64,000 nucleotides of DNA. Source: Solibacillus sp. R5-41 (GTDB taxonomy: Bacteria; Bacillota; Bacilli; Bacillales_A; Planococcaceae). A program made the position numbers and the translations under genes. The DNA is taken from NCBI RefSeq assembly GCF_002736105.1, contig NZ_CP024123.1, forward strand, positions 3,650,001 to 3,714,000. Reading direction: 5' to 3'. The stretch's first letter is position 1. Every line of letters begins with the position of its first letter. Positions 52,456 through 61,017 of this stretch are shown here, piece after piece. Below the pieces are notes generated by a model. The model did no database searches. It saw only the letters and a list, made by a program, of their open reading frames with translations, and had not been told where the DNA came from.

Positions 52456-53445
52456 ATGAAAAAATTTGCAGGTATCGGTATGGTAGCCGCACTCACTTTG
52501 GCGCTTTATGGCTGTTCAGAGAACGAAGTAGAAAATGTGGGCTCTGCTGAAACAAATACACAAGAACAACAACCGAATGAAAATAATGTAAATAAAACTG
52601 CATTTGAAGATGGTGTAGATGAAAAAGAATTCCAGGAAGCGTTAGCGGCTTTTCCTGAGACGGTACCTAGTAAAATTGTTACAACCTCGGTCCCTTTAAC
52701 AGAAATGCTTCACCTATTAGATATTGTTCCCGTAGGTGTTCCAACTTCAACAAATCCAATTCCAACTGATTTTGACTCAATTACACGAGTGGGTTCACCA
52801 ATGGCTCCAGATTTAGAAGTCATTTCAAATTTACAAACCGAATTAATTGTCGGTGCAGCATCGTTAAAAGATTCTCTTGATAAAGCTTTAGAAGGTATGA
52901 ATTTACCTACAGCTTATTTACCTACCGATTCATATGAAGACTTAAAATTAAGCTTTAAAGTGTTAGGTACTTACTTCGGCAAAGAAAAAGAAATGAATGA
53001 AATATTACAAACGATCGTAGCCAAAGAGCAAGAATTAGAAAAACAGGCCGCTGGTAAAGAACTCCCTTCTGTTATGTTAGTGATCGGTACTTCTGATTCA
53101 TTCATGGTGATGAATGATAAATCTTACTTAGGTAGCCTAGTAGAGCGTCTTGGGGCAGAAAATATTGCGACGTCTATATTAAAGACCGATTCAACATACT
53201 CAACCCTTAATTTAGAAGAAATTGTTGTTGCAGACCCTGATATGATTTTTGTGTTAGCTTCAGGTGATCACGGAGCAAATGAGGATAAATTCAAACAAGA
53301 AATTGCCAATAATAGCGCATGGACACAATTATCTGCCTATAAAAATGATAATATCCATTTCCTTGATTACAGTATTTTCGGGGTAACATCTATTGCCAAT
53401 GTCGACACAGCATTAACAACAATTGCAGATTATTTCTATAAATAG
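52456..53445 (+). CDS. isdE: Haem-binding lipoprotein IsdE
   Basis: A 329-aa substrate-binding lipoprotein (lipobox LYGC, Cys20) of the haem importer. It shares the IsdE pattern of VALTE-like VPLTEMLHLLDI, VGVPTS and VGSPMAPD. Met116 corresponds to the axial haem ligand Met78 of S. aureus IsdE. His272 (SGDHGAN) is a candidate for the second ligand. GGTGG precedes the ATG. First gene of isdE-permease-ATPase-HugZ, under Fur boxes. Confidence 0.9.
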   Translation: MKKFAGIGMVAALTLALYGCSENEVENVGSAETNTQEQQPNENNVNKTAFEDGVDEKEFQEALAAFPETVPSKIVTTSVPLTEMLHLLDIVPVGVPTSTNPIPTDFDSITRVGSPMAPDLEVISNLQTELIVGAASLKDSLDKALEGMNLPTAYLPTDSYEDLKLSFKVLGTYFGKEKEMNEILQTIVAKEQELEKQAAGKELPSVMLVIGTSDSFMVMNDKSYLGSLVERLGAENIATSILKTDSTYSTLNLEEIVVADPDMIFVLASGDHGANEDKFKQEIANNSAWTQLSAYKNDNIHFLDYSIFGVTSIANVDTALTTIADYFYK

Positions 53446-53460
53446 GATGAGGAAGATTTC

Positions 53461-54450
53461 ATGATAAAGTCAACAAGAAGCCGTGCAATTGTTATCATCA
53501 CCTTTGTATTAGCCCTCCTACTAACAATTGTCTCGATTGGATTAGGGAGTGTACATATTTCCATTCCAGATATTTTAAAAACGATCGCGAATGGCCGTGA
53601 AGAGGGAATTTTCACAACAATCATTTGGGATATTCGTCTTCCACGTGTTTTATTAGCACTAATTATTGGAGCCAACATTGCAATTTCAGGAGCACTACTA
53701 CAAGCCGTCATGGGCAATCCACTTGCAGATCCTGGTCTTACTGGAGTAACAAGTGGTGCAGCTGCATTTGTTCTACTTATTATGCTAGCTAAACCAGAAT
53801 ATATCCAGCTGATTCCTGTTGCTGCATTTGTTGGTGGGATTATTGCCGCAAGCATTGTTTACGCACTTGCATGGCGCAAAACTGGGATTACTCCGATTAC
53901 CATTATTTTATCTGGTGTAGCAGTAAATGCTTTATGTGGCGGGATTATTAGCTTTTTATCTATCATGTATAGTGACCGACTTCCTTCAGCTGTCCAATGG
54001 CTAAATGGTAGCCTAGCAGCAAAAGGACATGCCGCACTTCAAATGATATATGTGTACGCCATTATTGGATGGATTTTATCAATATTTGCTATTAGAAAAG
54101 CAAATATTATCCGGTTGGGAGACCAAGTAGCAGTTAATTTAGGGGAAAATGTGACCCGTATTCGTATTGTCCTGTCCATTTTAGCTGTATTTTTAGCGGC
54201 CATTTCAGTAGCAGCCATTGGTATGATTGGTTTTGTTGGTTTAATTGTTCCGCATATGGCGCGTTTATTAGTTGGCTCAGATTATAAATATATGCTGCCA
54301 ATGAGTATGGCTATGGGAGCAATACTTTTATTAATAGCCGATACAGCCGGGCGAACTTTATTTGCCCCACTAGATATTCCAGCAGGGATTATTATGTCTG
54401 TCATTGGTGGTCCTTACTTTTTATATTTAATGAGAAAGAAGGCATTTTAA
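53461..54450 (+). CDS. isdF: Haem ABC transporter permease IsdF (FecCD family)
   Basis: A 329-aa permease with about ten helices and FecCD/BtuC signatures: LPRVLLALIIGANIAISGAL, GNPLADPGLTGVTSGAA, FVGLIVPHMARLLVGSDY, and the ATPase-coupling region. It starts 16 bp after isdE and its stop overlaps the ATPase start by one base (TAATG). Confidence 0.92.
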   Translation: MIKSTRSRAIVIITFVLALLLTIVSIGLGSVHISIPDILKTIANGREEGIFTTIIWDIRLPRVLLALIIGANIAISGALLQAVMGNPLADPGLTGVTSGAAAFVLLIMLAKPEYIQLIPVAAFVGGIIAASIVYALAWRKTGITPITIILSGVAVNALCGGIISFLSIMYSDRLPSAVQWLNGSLAAKGHAALQMIYVYAIIGWILSIFAIRKANIIRLGDQVAVNLGENVTRIRIVLSILAVFLAAISVAAIGMIGFVGLIVPHMARLLVGSDYKYMLPMSMAMGAILLLIADTAGRTLFAPLDIPAGIIMSVIGGPYFLYLMRKKAF

Positions 54451-55232
54451 TGTTAAAAATTGAACAGCTCTCCATTCGTTATGATCAAAAAGAAGTTGTC
54501 CATAATTTTTCATTTGATGTTCAAAAAGGAGAAATATTATCGATTATCGGACCAAATGGCTCTGGTAAATCTACCATTTTAAAAGCCGTTGCCCGTATGC
54601 TTCCATATAGCTCCGGAACCATTATGTTTGATCGAAATAATATGCGTGATTTAGCATCAAAAGAAATCGCAAAGAAAATGTGCATATTAAGTCAGCGTAA
54701 TCAAGCCCCTTCAGATATTACAGTTCGAAATTTAGTAGCCTATGGTCGTTATCCACATAAAAAGTGGTTTGAACGTTTAAACGATGAAGATTACGCGATT
54801 GTCGATTGGGCGCTTGAAAAAACACATTTAACTCATTATCAAGATCAATCCATTGCCGCTTTATCTGGTGGCGAATCTCAGCGTGCTTGGATTGCAATGG
54901 CATTGGCTCAAAAACCCGAGATTTTATTACTAGACGAACCAACAACTTATTTAGATATTGCACACCAGCATGAAATCTTAGAATTAATACGTGAGCTGAA
55001 TCGTGAAACCGGTTTGACTGTTGTTATGGTACTTCATGACCTCAATCAAGCATCTAGCTATAGTGACCGAATTGTCGTTGTTAAAGATGGACATTGTGTA
55101 CAGATCGGGACACCCAATGAAGTCATGACTGAACAAATGATTCAGTCCACTTATAAAATGGAGGCGGAAATTCAACACGTTATTTGGGATTCTGCCCCTC
55201 GAATTCAATTAAAGAATACCGTGAAAAGTTAG
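54450..55232 (+). CDS. Haem/iron ABC transporter ATP-binding protein
   Basis: A 260-aa FecE/FhuC-type ATPase with Walker A GPNGSGKS (about 34-41), Q-loop, signature LSGGESQRAW and Walker B ILLLDEPTTYLD with switch His in VLHDLNQ. Energises haem uptake with the two upstream genes. S. aureus IsdDEF has no dedicated ATPase in its cluster and borrows FhuC; here one is encoded in the operon. Confidence 0.93.
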   Translation: MLKIEQLSIRYDQKEVVHNFSFDVQKGEILSIIGPNGSGKSTILKAVARMLPYSSGTIMFDRNNMRDLASKEIAKKMCILSQRNQAPSDITVRNLVAYGRYPHKKWFERLNDEDYAIVDWALEKTHLTHYQDQSIAALSGGESQRAWIAMALAQKPEILLLDEPTTYLDIAHQHEILELIRELNRETGLTVVMVLHDLNQASSYSDRIVVVKDGHCVQIGTPNEVMTEQMIQSTYKMEAEIQHVIWDSAPRIQLKNTVKS

Positions 55233-55239
55233 GAGAATT

Positions 55240-55740
55240 ATGATGAAAACAACAATTGATTTAATTCAAATCCGCTCAGATTATGAAGCATTTTTACAAC
55301 GAAAAAAAAGCCTAATGTTAAGCTTTGTCACGCCAGAAGGTCAAGCATTTAGTAGCTCAGCAGCATTTGTCCAAGTAAATGGCAAGTTTTATGTTTATGT
55401 AAGCCATATCGCAGACCATTACCAACTCCTAGAGCAAAACGATATAGTGGATGTATTATTTGTAGCAGACGAAGCTGTTACGCAAAATCATTTTGCAACT
55501 GAACGTGCTCGCTGGCAATGTGCCCCTAAAAACTTAGGTAACGAAGGTCATGAAGAAGTATTCGAAGCATTTGATGCCGTACACAGTAAGAAAATGATGC
55601 AACTATTACGCACATTAGATTTCTCACTATTTGAACTAACACCACTCAAAGGGCGCTATGTTGTAGGATTCGGAAAGGCATTTGACATTGATTTTGCCGA
55701 AGATACATTAACACATGTAGTCATTGATAAAAAGAAATAA
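55240..55740 (+). CDS. HugZ-like haem utilisation protein (split-barrel fold)
   Basis: A 166-aa protein of the pyridoxamine-phosphate-oxidase-like split-barrel superfamily: LMLSFVTPEGQAFSSSAAFV, NGKFYVYVSHIADH and RYVVGFGKAFDI near the C-terminus. The last is characteristic of HugZ haem oxygenases. AGGAGAATT precedes the ATG, 8 bp after the ATPase. Placement last in a haem-import operon supports cytosolic haem degradation. It lacks the long N-terminus of Helicobacter HugZ. Confidence 0.82.
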   Translation: MMKTTIDLIQIRSDYEAFLQRKKSLMLSFVTPEGQAFSSSAAFVQVNGKFYVYVSHIADHYQLLEQNDIVDVLFVADEAVTQNHFATERARWQCAPKNLGNEGHEEVFEAFDAVHSKKMMQLLRTLDFSLFELTPLKGRYVVGFGKAFDIDFAEDTLTHVVIDKKK

Positions 55741-55789
55741 CGAGTTGAACAGCTAAAAGTATCGATTAGTTGATAGTTAAGTAACTTCT

Positions 55790-55828
55790 AAGATCTGAGT
55801 TCGGTAATCCACCGAGCTTAGGTCTTTT
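55790..55828 (+). terminator. Terminator of the isd operon
   Basis: AAGATCTGAGTTCGGT/ACCGAGCTTAGGTCTT. Beyond it, 55892-55932 resembles the 3' part of repeat module B (GATTTTGGACG, AGCAATTGAT) in eroded form. Confidence 0.75.
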
Positions 55829-56052
55829 AGTTTTTCCTTCATTGGTTTGTGGTTGTTATAGTGAATTTAGTCTTTATGCATATAACATAGCCGATTTTGG
55901 ACGTAAATTAACACAAGAGAGCAATTGATTGTATAAGCTATAGAAACTCTCTCTACACGCTTCCTATCTCTGAATCTTCAACTCTTGCCCCCTATTGTTT
56001 GAGTGCTTTTATTCACAATGTTTCAGTGGGAAATTGAAATTCGTATTTATTT

Positions 56053-56262
56053 CTACCTCACAAAAAATCCAATAATCACTGCAATAATTAAGATAATTCC
56101 ACCAAAAAATTGTCCTATTCCTGAAGCTTCTCCCATTAACAGTAAATTGAATAAGTTTTTGTTTTTTTGATTTTTTCCAAATAAGCCATCATCTGTTCTC
56201 ATACGATAAATACCCCAAACTACTAAAACTATCCCAAAAATAAGTCCTATAATATACATCAT
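56053..56262 (-). CDS. Small two-helix membrane protein, unknown
   Basis: 69 residues with helices at about 2-18 and 49-68 separated by a polar loop (RMRTDDGLFGKNQKNKN). GGAGGAATTT precedes two ATGs. It follows the XRE gene in the same direction by 48 bp and may belong to that module. Confidence 0.6.
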   Translation of the reverse strand: MMYIIGLIFGIVLVVWGIYRMRTDDGLFGKNQKNKNLFNLLLMGEASGIGQFFGGIILIIAVIIGFFVR

Positions 56263-56310
56263 TTAAATTCCTCCGTTGTTTATTTTATATGTGTATCTTT
56301 ATGAAATGTG

Positions 56311-56514
56311 TTATTTGTCATCCTCATCAAAAATAAAAGTTTCTTCAATTGATAAATTAAAAACTGAAGCTATTTTATATGCAAGTAATACAGATGGATT
56401 ATATTTTTGTTTTTCTAATGAGATGATTGTTCTTGAAGATACACTTACTTTATCAGCTAACTCTTGTTGTGTTATTCCATGTTCTATTCGTAATTCTTTC
56501 ACTCTATTTTCCAT
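56311..56514 (-). CDS. XRE-family regulator (Cro/CI type), module 1
   Basis: A 67-aa single-domain helix-turn-helix protein: KELRIEHGITQQELADKVSV and SSRTIISLEKQKYNPS, ending in an acidic tail. Closely like the YgzD/YozG type of short regulators. It starts 13 bp after the membrane protein gene upstream, with AGGAGG before the ATG. A related regulator lies at 57537-57773. Confidence 0.88.
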   Translation of the reverse strand: MENRVKELRIEHGITQQELADKVSVSSRTIISLEKQKYNPSVLLAYKIASVFNLSIEETFIFDEDDK

Positions 56515-56527
56515 AAATACCTCCTAA

Positions 56528-56926
56528 TTAAAGGACATGAGTATAATATTTTCTAGATCCAAATTCAATAATCATTAAAGATATTAAAATAATAAATAAT
56601 GCAATATTTGTTGGAATTAGCACAAAATTAGTTAAAAACATAAGAATTAAAATTTCGGGTATCAGGATATATAAGGTAAAGCGAGCAACTTTTCCATCAA
56701 TTAAGGCATCTCTTTCGTCATATTCCTTTGCTAATTCTTTTTCTAGTGATTTATTCTTTCGGGATTTAACGATAGAAATTGTTGAGAACAACAAAATTAT
56801 TCCACCTAACAATACTGTGATATAGCCATTATTAAATCCTACTGATGCATCGAGAAGTATTTGAATGAACCCAATTACTATTAATAAGATTGATACTAAA
56901 AGTCGCTGCATGAATAGATTTTTCAA
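56528..56926 (-). CDS. Membrane protein partner of XRE module 1 (DUF2178-like)
   Basis: 132 residues with four predicted helices (about 8-27, 34-51, 82-103, 105-124) and a cytoplasmic loop containing KEYDERDALIDGKVARF. The D-E-R-x3-I motif in the loop is shared with the protein at 57215-57544 and with DUF2178-type proteins coupled to XRE regulators. TTG start with GGAGAGG upstream. First gene of the module, under paired palindromes. Confidence 0.7.
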   Translation of the reverse strand: MKNLFMQRLLVSILLIVIGFIQILLDASVGFNNGYITVLLGGIILLFSTISIVKSRKNKSLEKELAKEYDERDALIDGKVARFTLYILIPEILILMFLTNFVLIPTNIALFIILISLMIIEFGSRKYYTHVL

Positions 56927-56960
56927 ATATACCTCTCCTAATTAACTTATTCTCCTATAG

Positions 56961-56990
56961 TGAAGTTTATTTCACGTGAAGTTTATTTCA
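56961..56990. promoter_or_regulatory. Tandem palindromic operator upstream of XRE module 1
   Basis: Two copies of TGAAGTTTATTTCA (56961-56974, 56977-56990), each an inverted repeat TGAA-N6-TTCA, spaced 16 bp centre to centre. The join forms a perfect palindrome TTCACGTGAA. It lies 35 bp before the module's first start codon. Likely binding site for the XRE protein. Confidence 0.55.
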
Positions 56991-57083
56991 TATTAACTTT
57001 TTTACAAGCCAATCGTCAAGTGGTTAATAATGGCACTTTAAGTGACGAAATATTTCATCATTTGAACCTTTTTAGTTATAAAA

Positions 57084-57180
57084 GTGTCCAACTAACCAGC
57101 TCAGTTAGTTCAAGAAGAAATTGCTATCCTAAAGACAGCGTTGTTCTGCTAAAGCCCCCGTTTGTTTAATAAAAAAAGCT
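57084..57180. repeat. Two degenerate copies of a short motif also found in the IS leader
   Basis: 57084-57120 (CCAACTAACCAGCTCAGTTA then GTTCAAGAAGAAA) and 57148-57175 (GCTAAAGCCCCCGTTTGTTT then AATAAAAAAA). They resemble 60175-60213 and the stretch 4346-4370 inside the IS3 element (GTTTAAGCCCCCGTTATTCA). No gene. Confidence 0.4.
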
Positions 57181-57214
57181 ACCAAAAAGGCAGCTCATTG
57201 TAATTTCTGAATTT

Positions 57215-57544
57215 TTAATTGAAATCTTTTTTGTATAGTCTGAAAGCACTTATTGCACCTACAAGGAATACAATCGCTTGGAATAGTAATAAGAACTGTC
57301 GGAAATTTTGGATATCATTGTCAACTAATGAAATAAACACACCCGTCATTATCAATTGGGTAGAAAACATACTAGACATGATTTTTAAATATATGGCATT
57401 TGTTCTTTCATCTGGTTTACCAAACTTCTTACCCACAAAAAATAGAACCAGCAAAGAACCAATATAAATAAATGTCATAACCCCTACAAAAATATTAAAA
57501 TTTACTACGCTTTCAAGCATCCATCTGTCTAATACATCAATCAT
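57215..57544 (-). CDS. Membrane protein partner of XRE module 2 (DUF2178-like)
   Basis: 109 residues with about four helices and the loop [20 protein letters not shown], sharing the D-E-R motif with module 1. It overlaps the 3' end of the XRE gene by 8 nt, so the two are translationally coupled. Probable sensor or antagonist of the regulator; inference only. Confidence 0.7.
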   Translation of the reverse strand: MIDVLDRWMLESVVNFNIFVGVMTFIYIGSLLVLFFVGKKFGKPDERTNAIYLKIMSSMFSTQLIMTGVFISLVDNDIQNFRQFLLLFQAIVFLVGAISAFRLYKKDFN

Positions 57545-57773
57545 TGTTATCTTCCTCTCCTACATATGAAAATATTTCATTAATATCTACTTCAAAAAAA
57601 TTTGCAATTCTATAGGCTAACACTAAAGATGGTGAGTAATTATTCTTTTCCATAACAAAAATAGTTTGTTTGGAGACTCCAACTGCATCTGCCAGATCCT
57701 TTTGAGACATCCGCTTTAACACTCTAAACTCATATACCTTGTTTACGATTGAATCACCAAAGCTCTCTTTCAC
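57537..57773 (-). CDS. XRE-family regulator, module 2
   Basis: A 78-aa HTH protein: [20 protein letters not shown] and [20 protein letters not shown], an obvious paralogue of the regulator at 56311-56514. GTG start with GGGAGGCGG upstream. About 50 bp before it (57821-57834) GTAAAGTTTAATTA resembles the module 1 operator half GTGAAGTTTATTTC. Gene order is regulator then membrane protein, opposite to module 1. Confidence 0.88.
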   Translation of the reverse strand: MKESFGDSIVNKVYEFRVLKRMSQKDLADAVGVSKQTIFVMEKNNYSPSLVLAYRIANFFEVDINEIFSYVGEEDNND

Positions 57774-57970
57774 AAGACCGCCTCCCTATATTTAACATAA
57801 TAAAACATAACTAGAAAAAAGTAAAGTTTAATTATACATTTTCCAGAAAAAATTTTATAAAGTTATGATTTGTATTTATATTTTATAACTAACACTTACT
57901 TTGTTTTGGTATGTCACTACTTGGGAATGATAAAACTTATCTCATATTGGGGAAACTTTTTTATTGTTAT

Positions 57971-57998
57971 CAACTTTTTCTCCCCTTTCACACGTCTA
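57971..57998 (+). promoter_or_regulatory. Possible ECF autoregulatory promoter
   Basis: CAAC followed by T-run at 57971-57979 and CGTCTA at 57993-57998. Elements resemble SigV/SigM promoters, but the 18-nt spacer is longer than the usual 16. Weak support. Confidence 0.3.
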
Positions 57999-58044
57999 GT
58001 AGTTGTATACAATTTGAAAATGTTAAAAAGGAGCTTCTTAGGTC

Positions 58045-58563
58045 ATGAAAACAAGAAATGCATTTCAACATGAAGAAATATTTGTCCAGTTTATTCGCGA
58101 ACAGAAAGAACGTTTTTATTTGCTCGCGTATAACTATACGAAAAATGAACAGGACGCACTTGATGTTGTACAAGACAGTATTCAAAAAGCAATGCTTTCT
58201 CTCGATCGACTAGAAAATGTCGAGTATATGAAAAGCTGGTTTTATAAAATCGTCGTACGTACAGCCATTGATTTTTTACGTAAGCATAAACGCTTACAGG
58301 TGACAGACGATGATACATTGCAATGTTTAACACCTGCACAAGAGGATGTCTACGAAAACGTTGATTTAGAGCATGCGTTAGACGAGTTACCTCAAATGTA
58401 TCGTGAAGTTGTCATTTTACACTATTTTGAAGATTTAAAGCTCGATGATGTAGCTAATATCCTTAACATTAAGTTGAGTACAGCCAAATCTCGCCTTTAT
58501 AAAGCGTTAAAACTCTTAAAAATTCAATTGCAAGATGTGAAAGGAGAAACAGCACATGGATAA
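58045..58563 (+). CDS. ECF sigma factor, SigV-like
   Basis: A 172-aa ECF sigma. Region 2 covers about 15-85 (LAYNYTKNEQDALDVVQDSI; KAMLSLDRLENVEYMKSWFY) and region 4 about 110-160 (LDELPQMYREVVILHYFEDL, VANILNIKLSTAKSRLYKAL). ATG with AAGGAGC upstream. It overlaps by 8 nt the downstream RsiV-like anti-sigma gene, which fixes the subtype. In B. subtilis SigV is activated by lysozyme. Confidence 0.9.
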   Translation: MKTRNAFQHEEIFVQFIREQKERFYLLAYNYTKNEQDALDVVQDSIQKAMLSLDRLENVEYMKSWFYKIVVRTAIDFLRKHKRLQVTDDDTLQCLTPAQEDVYENVDLEHALDELPQMYREVVILHYFEDLKLDDVANILNIKLSTAKSRLYKALKLLKIQLQDVKGETAHG

Positions 58564-59443
58564 AAAATTAAAAGAATTAGAAAAGCAATATAATGAGGTA
58601 CCTATCCCTAAAGAGCTTGATTTTGTAGTGGAAAAAGCACTAAAACAAGGCACAAAGAAAAGAAAAAACCGAGCACCACTTTGGTTACTTGGATCTGCAG
58701 CGGCGGCTATACTTTTTACAGCTAGTTTAAATGCCAGTCCAGCAATGGCACAAAAACTTTCAGAAATCCCTGTTGTTGGTAGCATCGTCAAAGTTTTAAC
58801 ATGGACTGAATATGAAGTAAAAGAAGACACATATGATGCAAGTATTAAAGTACCTTCTATTGAAAACCTAGAAAATAAAGAACTTGCAAATACTTTAAAT
58901 GAAAAATACCGTTCAGAAGGTAAGGAACTTTATGATGCCTTTATTTCTGAGGTTGATTATATAAAGGGACTTGGAGGTGGTCACGCAGGAATAGATAGCG
59001 GTTATGAAATCAAAACAGATAATGACCAAATCCTATCCATTGGCCGTTATACTGTCAATACCGTTGGATCGTCTTCTACAACAATGAACTACGATACAAT
59101 TGATAAACAAAATGAAATTTTAATTACACTACCGATGTTATTTAAAGACGGTAATTATATTAAAACTATCAGCGAAAACATTATTGAACAAATGCGTGAA
59201 CAAGCTGCATCCGACTCAGATAAAAAGTATTGGGTAAAAGGTGGAGGTCTTCCTGATGAAGAAGTAATAGATGGATTTACAACTATTAATGCTGAACAAC
59301 AATTCTATATTTCTGATAAAGGTAAACTTGTTATTTCCTTCGATAAATACGAAGTAGCACAAGGCTATATGGGTATAGTAGAATTCGAAATCCCAACCGA
59401 TGTCCTAAAAAATGATCTTGTAAGTTCTGAATATATTCATTAA
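58556..59443 (+). CDS. RsiV-like membrane anti-sigma factor
   Basis: A 295-aa protein. It has a cytosolic N-terminus (1-40), one helix (about 42-60) followed by an A-x-A site (residues 63-65, AMA) suited to signal peptidase cleavage, then a DUF4179/DUF3298 outer region. RsiV binds lysozyme and is cleaved by signal peptidase and then RasP to free SigV. The oatA gene usually downstream is missing here. The lysozyme role is inferred from family. Confidence 0.85.
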   Translation: MDKKLKELEKQYNEVPIPKELDFVVEKALKQGTKKRKNRAPLWLLGSAAAAILFTASLNASPAMAQKLSEIPVVGSIVKVLTWTEYEVKEDTYDASIKVPSIENLENKELANTLNEKYRSEGKELYDAFISEVDYIKGLGGGHAGIDSGYEIKTDNDQILSIGRYTVNTVGSSSTTMNYDTIDKQNEILITLPMLFKDGNYIKTISENIIEQMREQAASDSDKKYWVKGGGLPDEEVIDGFTTINAEQQFYISDKGKLVISFDKYEVAQGYMGIVEFEIPTDVLKNDLVSSEYIH

Positions 59444-59474
59444 TCATTTCGCTAAAAAGCATAGTCCCAAAATA

Positions 59475-59517
59475 CGAGGGATTTGGCAATTAAATTGTCA
59501 AATACCTCGCTTTTTTA
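59475..59517 (+). terminator. Terminator of the sigma/anti-sigma operon
   Basis: CGAGGGATTTGGCAAT/ATTGTCAAATACCTCG with T-run. Confidence 0.85.
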
Positions 59518-59610
59518 TTTATGAAATACTGTTTCATTAAAGATACTGTTATGACTAATTAGTATAGCAGGCCATTAAATTAAAAAAATAACAGTTTCAG
59601 ATTAATCACT

Positions 59611-60051
59611 TTAAATGTAGCCAACCTTTTCAAGTAACTTTAAAGTTGTATAATTTAGATTAGGAAGTTTGTCTAAAGAGAAATATTTTAATGCTTTGCT
59701 TTCTTCATTTTTCTTAATAGTACCAGTTACACTTGTAGTTTTATAAATCGCGGTTGCATTGTAAATTTCATCCCCATGAGGGAACTTATAATATAATTCT
59801 TTCCCAGAAGCTAATCCAACTAATATCAATTCTTGAGCGATTAATCCTGTTTCTTCAAATAATTCTTTTTGAGCGGTTTCTTCAAAACTATCTCCAATTT
59901 CCATACCGCCACCAGGAAGCCCCCAATCATTTGTATCTGAACGTAATTGTAATAATATTTCATTCTTTTCATTCAAAACAATAATTGCAGACCCTGGTGC
60001 AATTATCGGTCTTGTACCAATGTGTTGTCGTAAAGATTTAATATAATTCAT
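59611..60051 (-). CDS. NUDIX hydrolase
   Basis: A 146-aa pyrophosphohydrolase with the Nudix box G-x5-E-x7-REUxEE-x2-GU as GGGMEIGDSFEETAQKELFE followed by ETG. The N-terminal IAPGSAIIVLNEKNEILLQL is typical of the ADP-ribose/8-oxo-dGTP group. The substrate cannot be told. ATG with a weak GGAAC site upstream. Confidence 0.88.
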   Translation of the reverse strand: MNYIKSLRQHIGTRPIIAPGSAIIVLNEKNEILLQLRSDTNDWGLPGGGMEIGDSFEETAQKELFEETGLIAQELILVGLASGKELYYKFPHGDEIYNATAIYKTTSVTGTIKKNEESKALKYFSLDKLPNLNYTTLKLLEKVGYI

Positions 60052-60059
60052 TATGTTCC

Positions 60060-61017
60060 TTCTTTCTCGAAGAATTTACCAAAGTTTAGCATAAGTTATT
60101 TATTTTACCAAATAGTCGTTTGGTCACATTTCTTAACTTAGCGTTGTAAATCCCCATAATTTTGAAGGTACTCCTTGTTGCACTAAACTGCTACGTTAGT
60201 TCAATAAGAAGTTGAAACACCTTAATATCTCTTTAATATTTTGTATTGGTCATAATTTTTGGAAATACATATACTTAATATCGATCAACGATTATCAAGA
60301 CTAGGGATATTGAACTAGAGTTGAACTCTAGGGCAATATCCCTTTTCTTATCCCTAGAGATAAATGATATATTTGAACAGTTTGTAGACCTACTTATAAC
60401 ACAATTAGGAGAATTTTTTATGTCTAGAAGTAGAAAATATGTGTAGCTTTAAAAAAAATTTCGATTAAAAGAGTACTCCCAGCATGAATTTATAATAGAA
60501 AAAAAACGCCTTTTGATAAAAGCTTGACCAAAATAGGGGTTCTAGTTGTTAAAAGGTAATTATTTCGTAAGCTGGAACTGCAACAAAGGCGCCCGTTTCT
60601 ACAACAATTTTTCAAAAGCAATTTTTACTTCGTCCGAAAATGACCAATAGTGCTGAAAAAAATCGTCTAATTTCTGCATTTATGCTGATGTCGGTCCGTA
60701 AAGCTATTGTCCATTTACGCTTCCTAGTAACATAGTTTCCTCAGCGATGACATCTTACCTAAAGAATTGATAATAGACGCTATGCCACCTGCTACAAGGA
60801 CTGTTTCCCCAACAGTTTAGGCCACTTAGTCATCATAAGTCATAGTAATTGGCACAAATTAAAAAATGATGTTTTTCATGAATAGCTATTAAGTGTATGC
60901 TTTGGATAAGATTTGGATAATGAGCGAGTGGATCTGGATATCTTATATGCCTGCAACATTATCCACTATATTAGAAACCATACTTTCTAAATACTTTGTT
61001 TTTTTCTAAATAATCAG
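60060..61017. other. About 960 bp without an intact gene
   Basis: It holds a short motif at 60175-60213 related to 57084-57120 and a hairpin at 60303-60343 (AGGGATATTG/CAATATCCCT enclosing CTAGAG/CTCTAG, then T-rich). An open but unstarted stretch around 60575-60740 reads TTIFQKQFLLRPKMTNSAEK with no family match. The composition and many short stops suggest eroded sequence. Confidence 0.4.
60303..60348. terminator. Hairpin in the 60-kb intergenic region
   Basis: Nested stems AGGGATATTG/CAATATCCCT and CTAGAG/CTCTAG followed by TTTTC; terminator-like but no gene directly upstream. Confidence 0.5.

Noticed and set aside
53436-53855. Minus-strand open frame opposite isdF
   Set aside because: Antisense shadow; the isdF frame has strong FecCD motifs.
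60541-60850. Possible decayed gene on either strand
   Set aside because: Short open stretches on both strands but no family I can name; listed only as featureless intergenic DNA.
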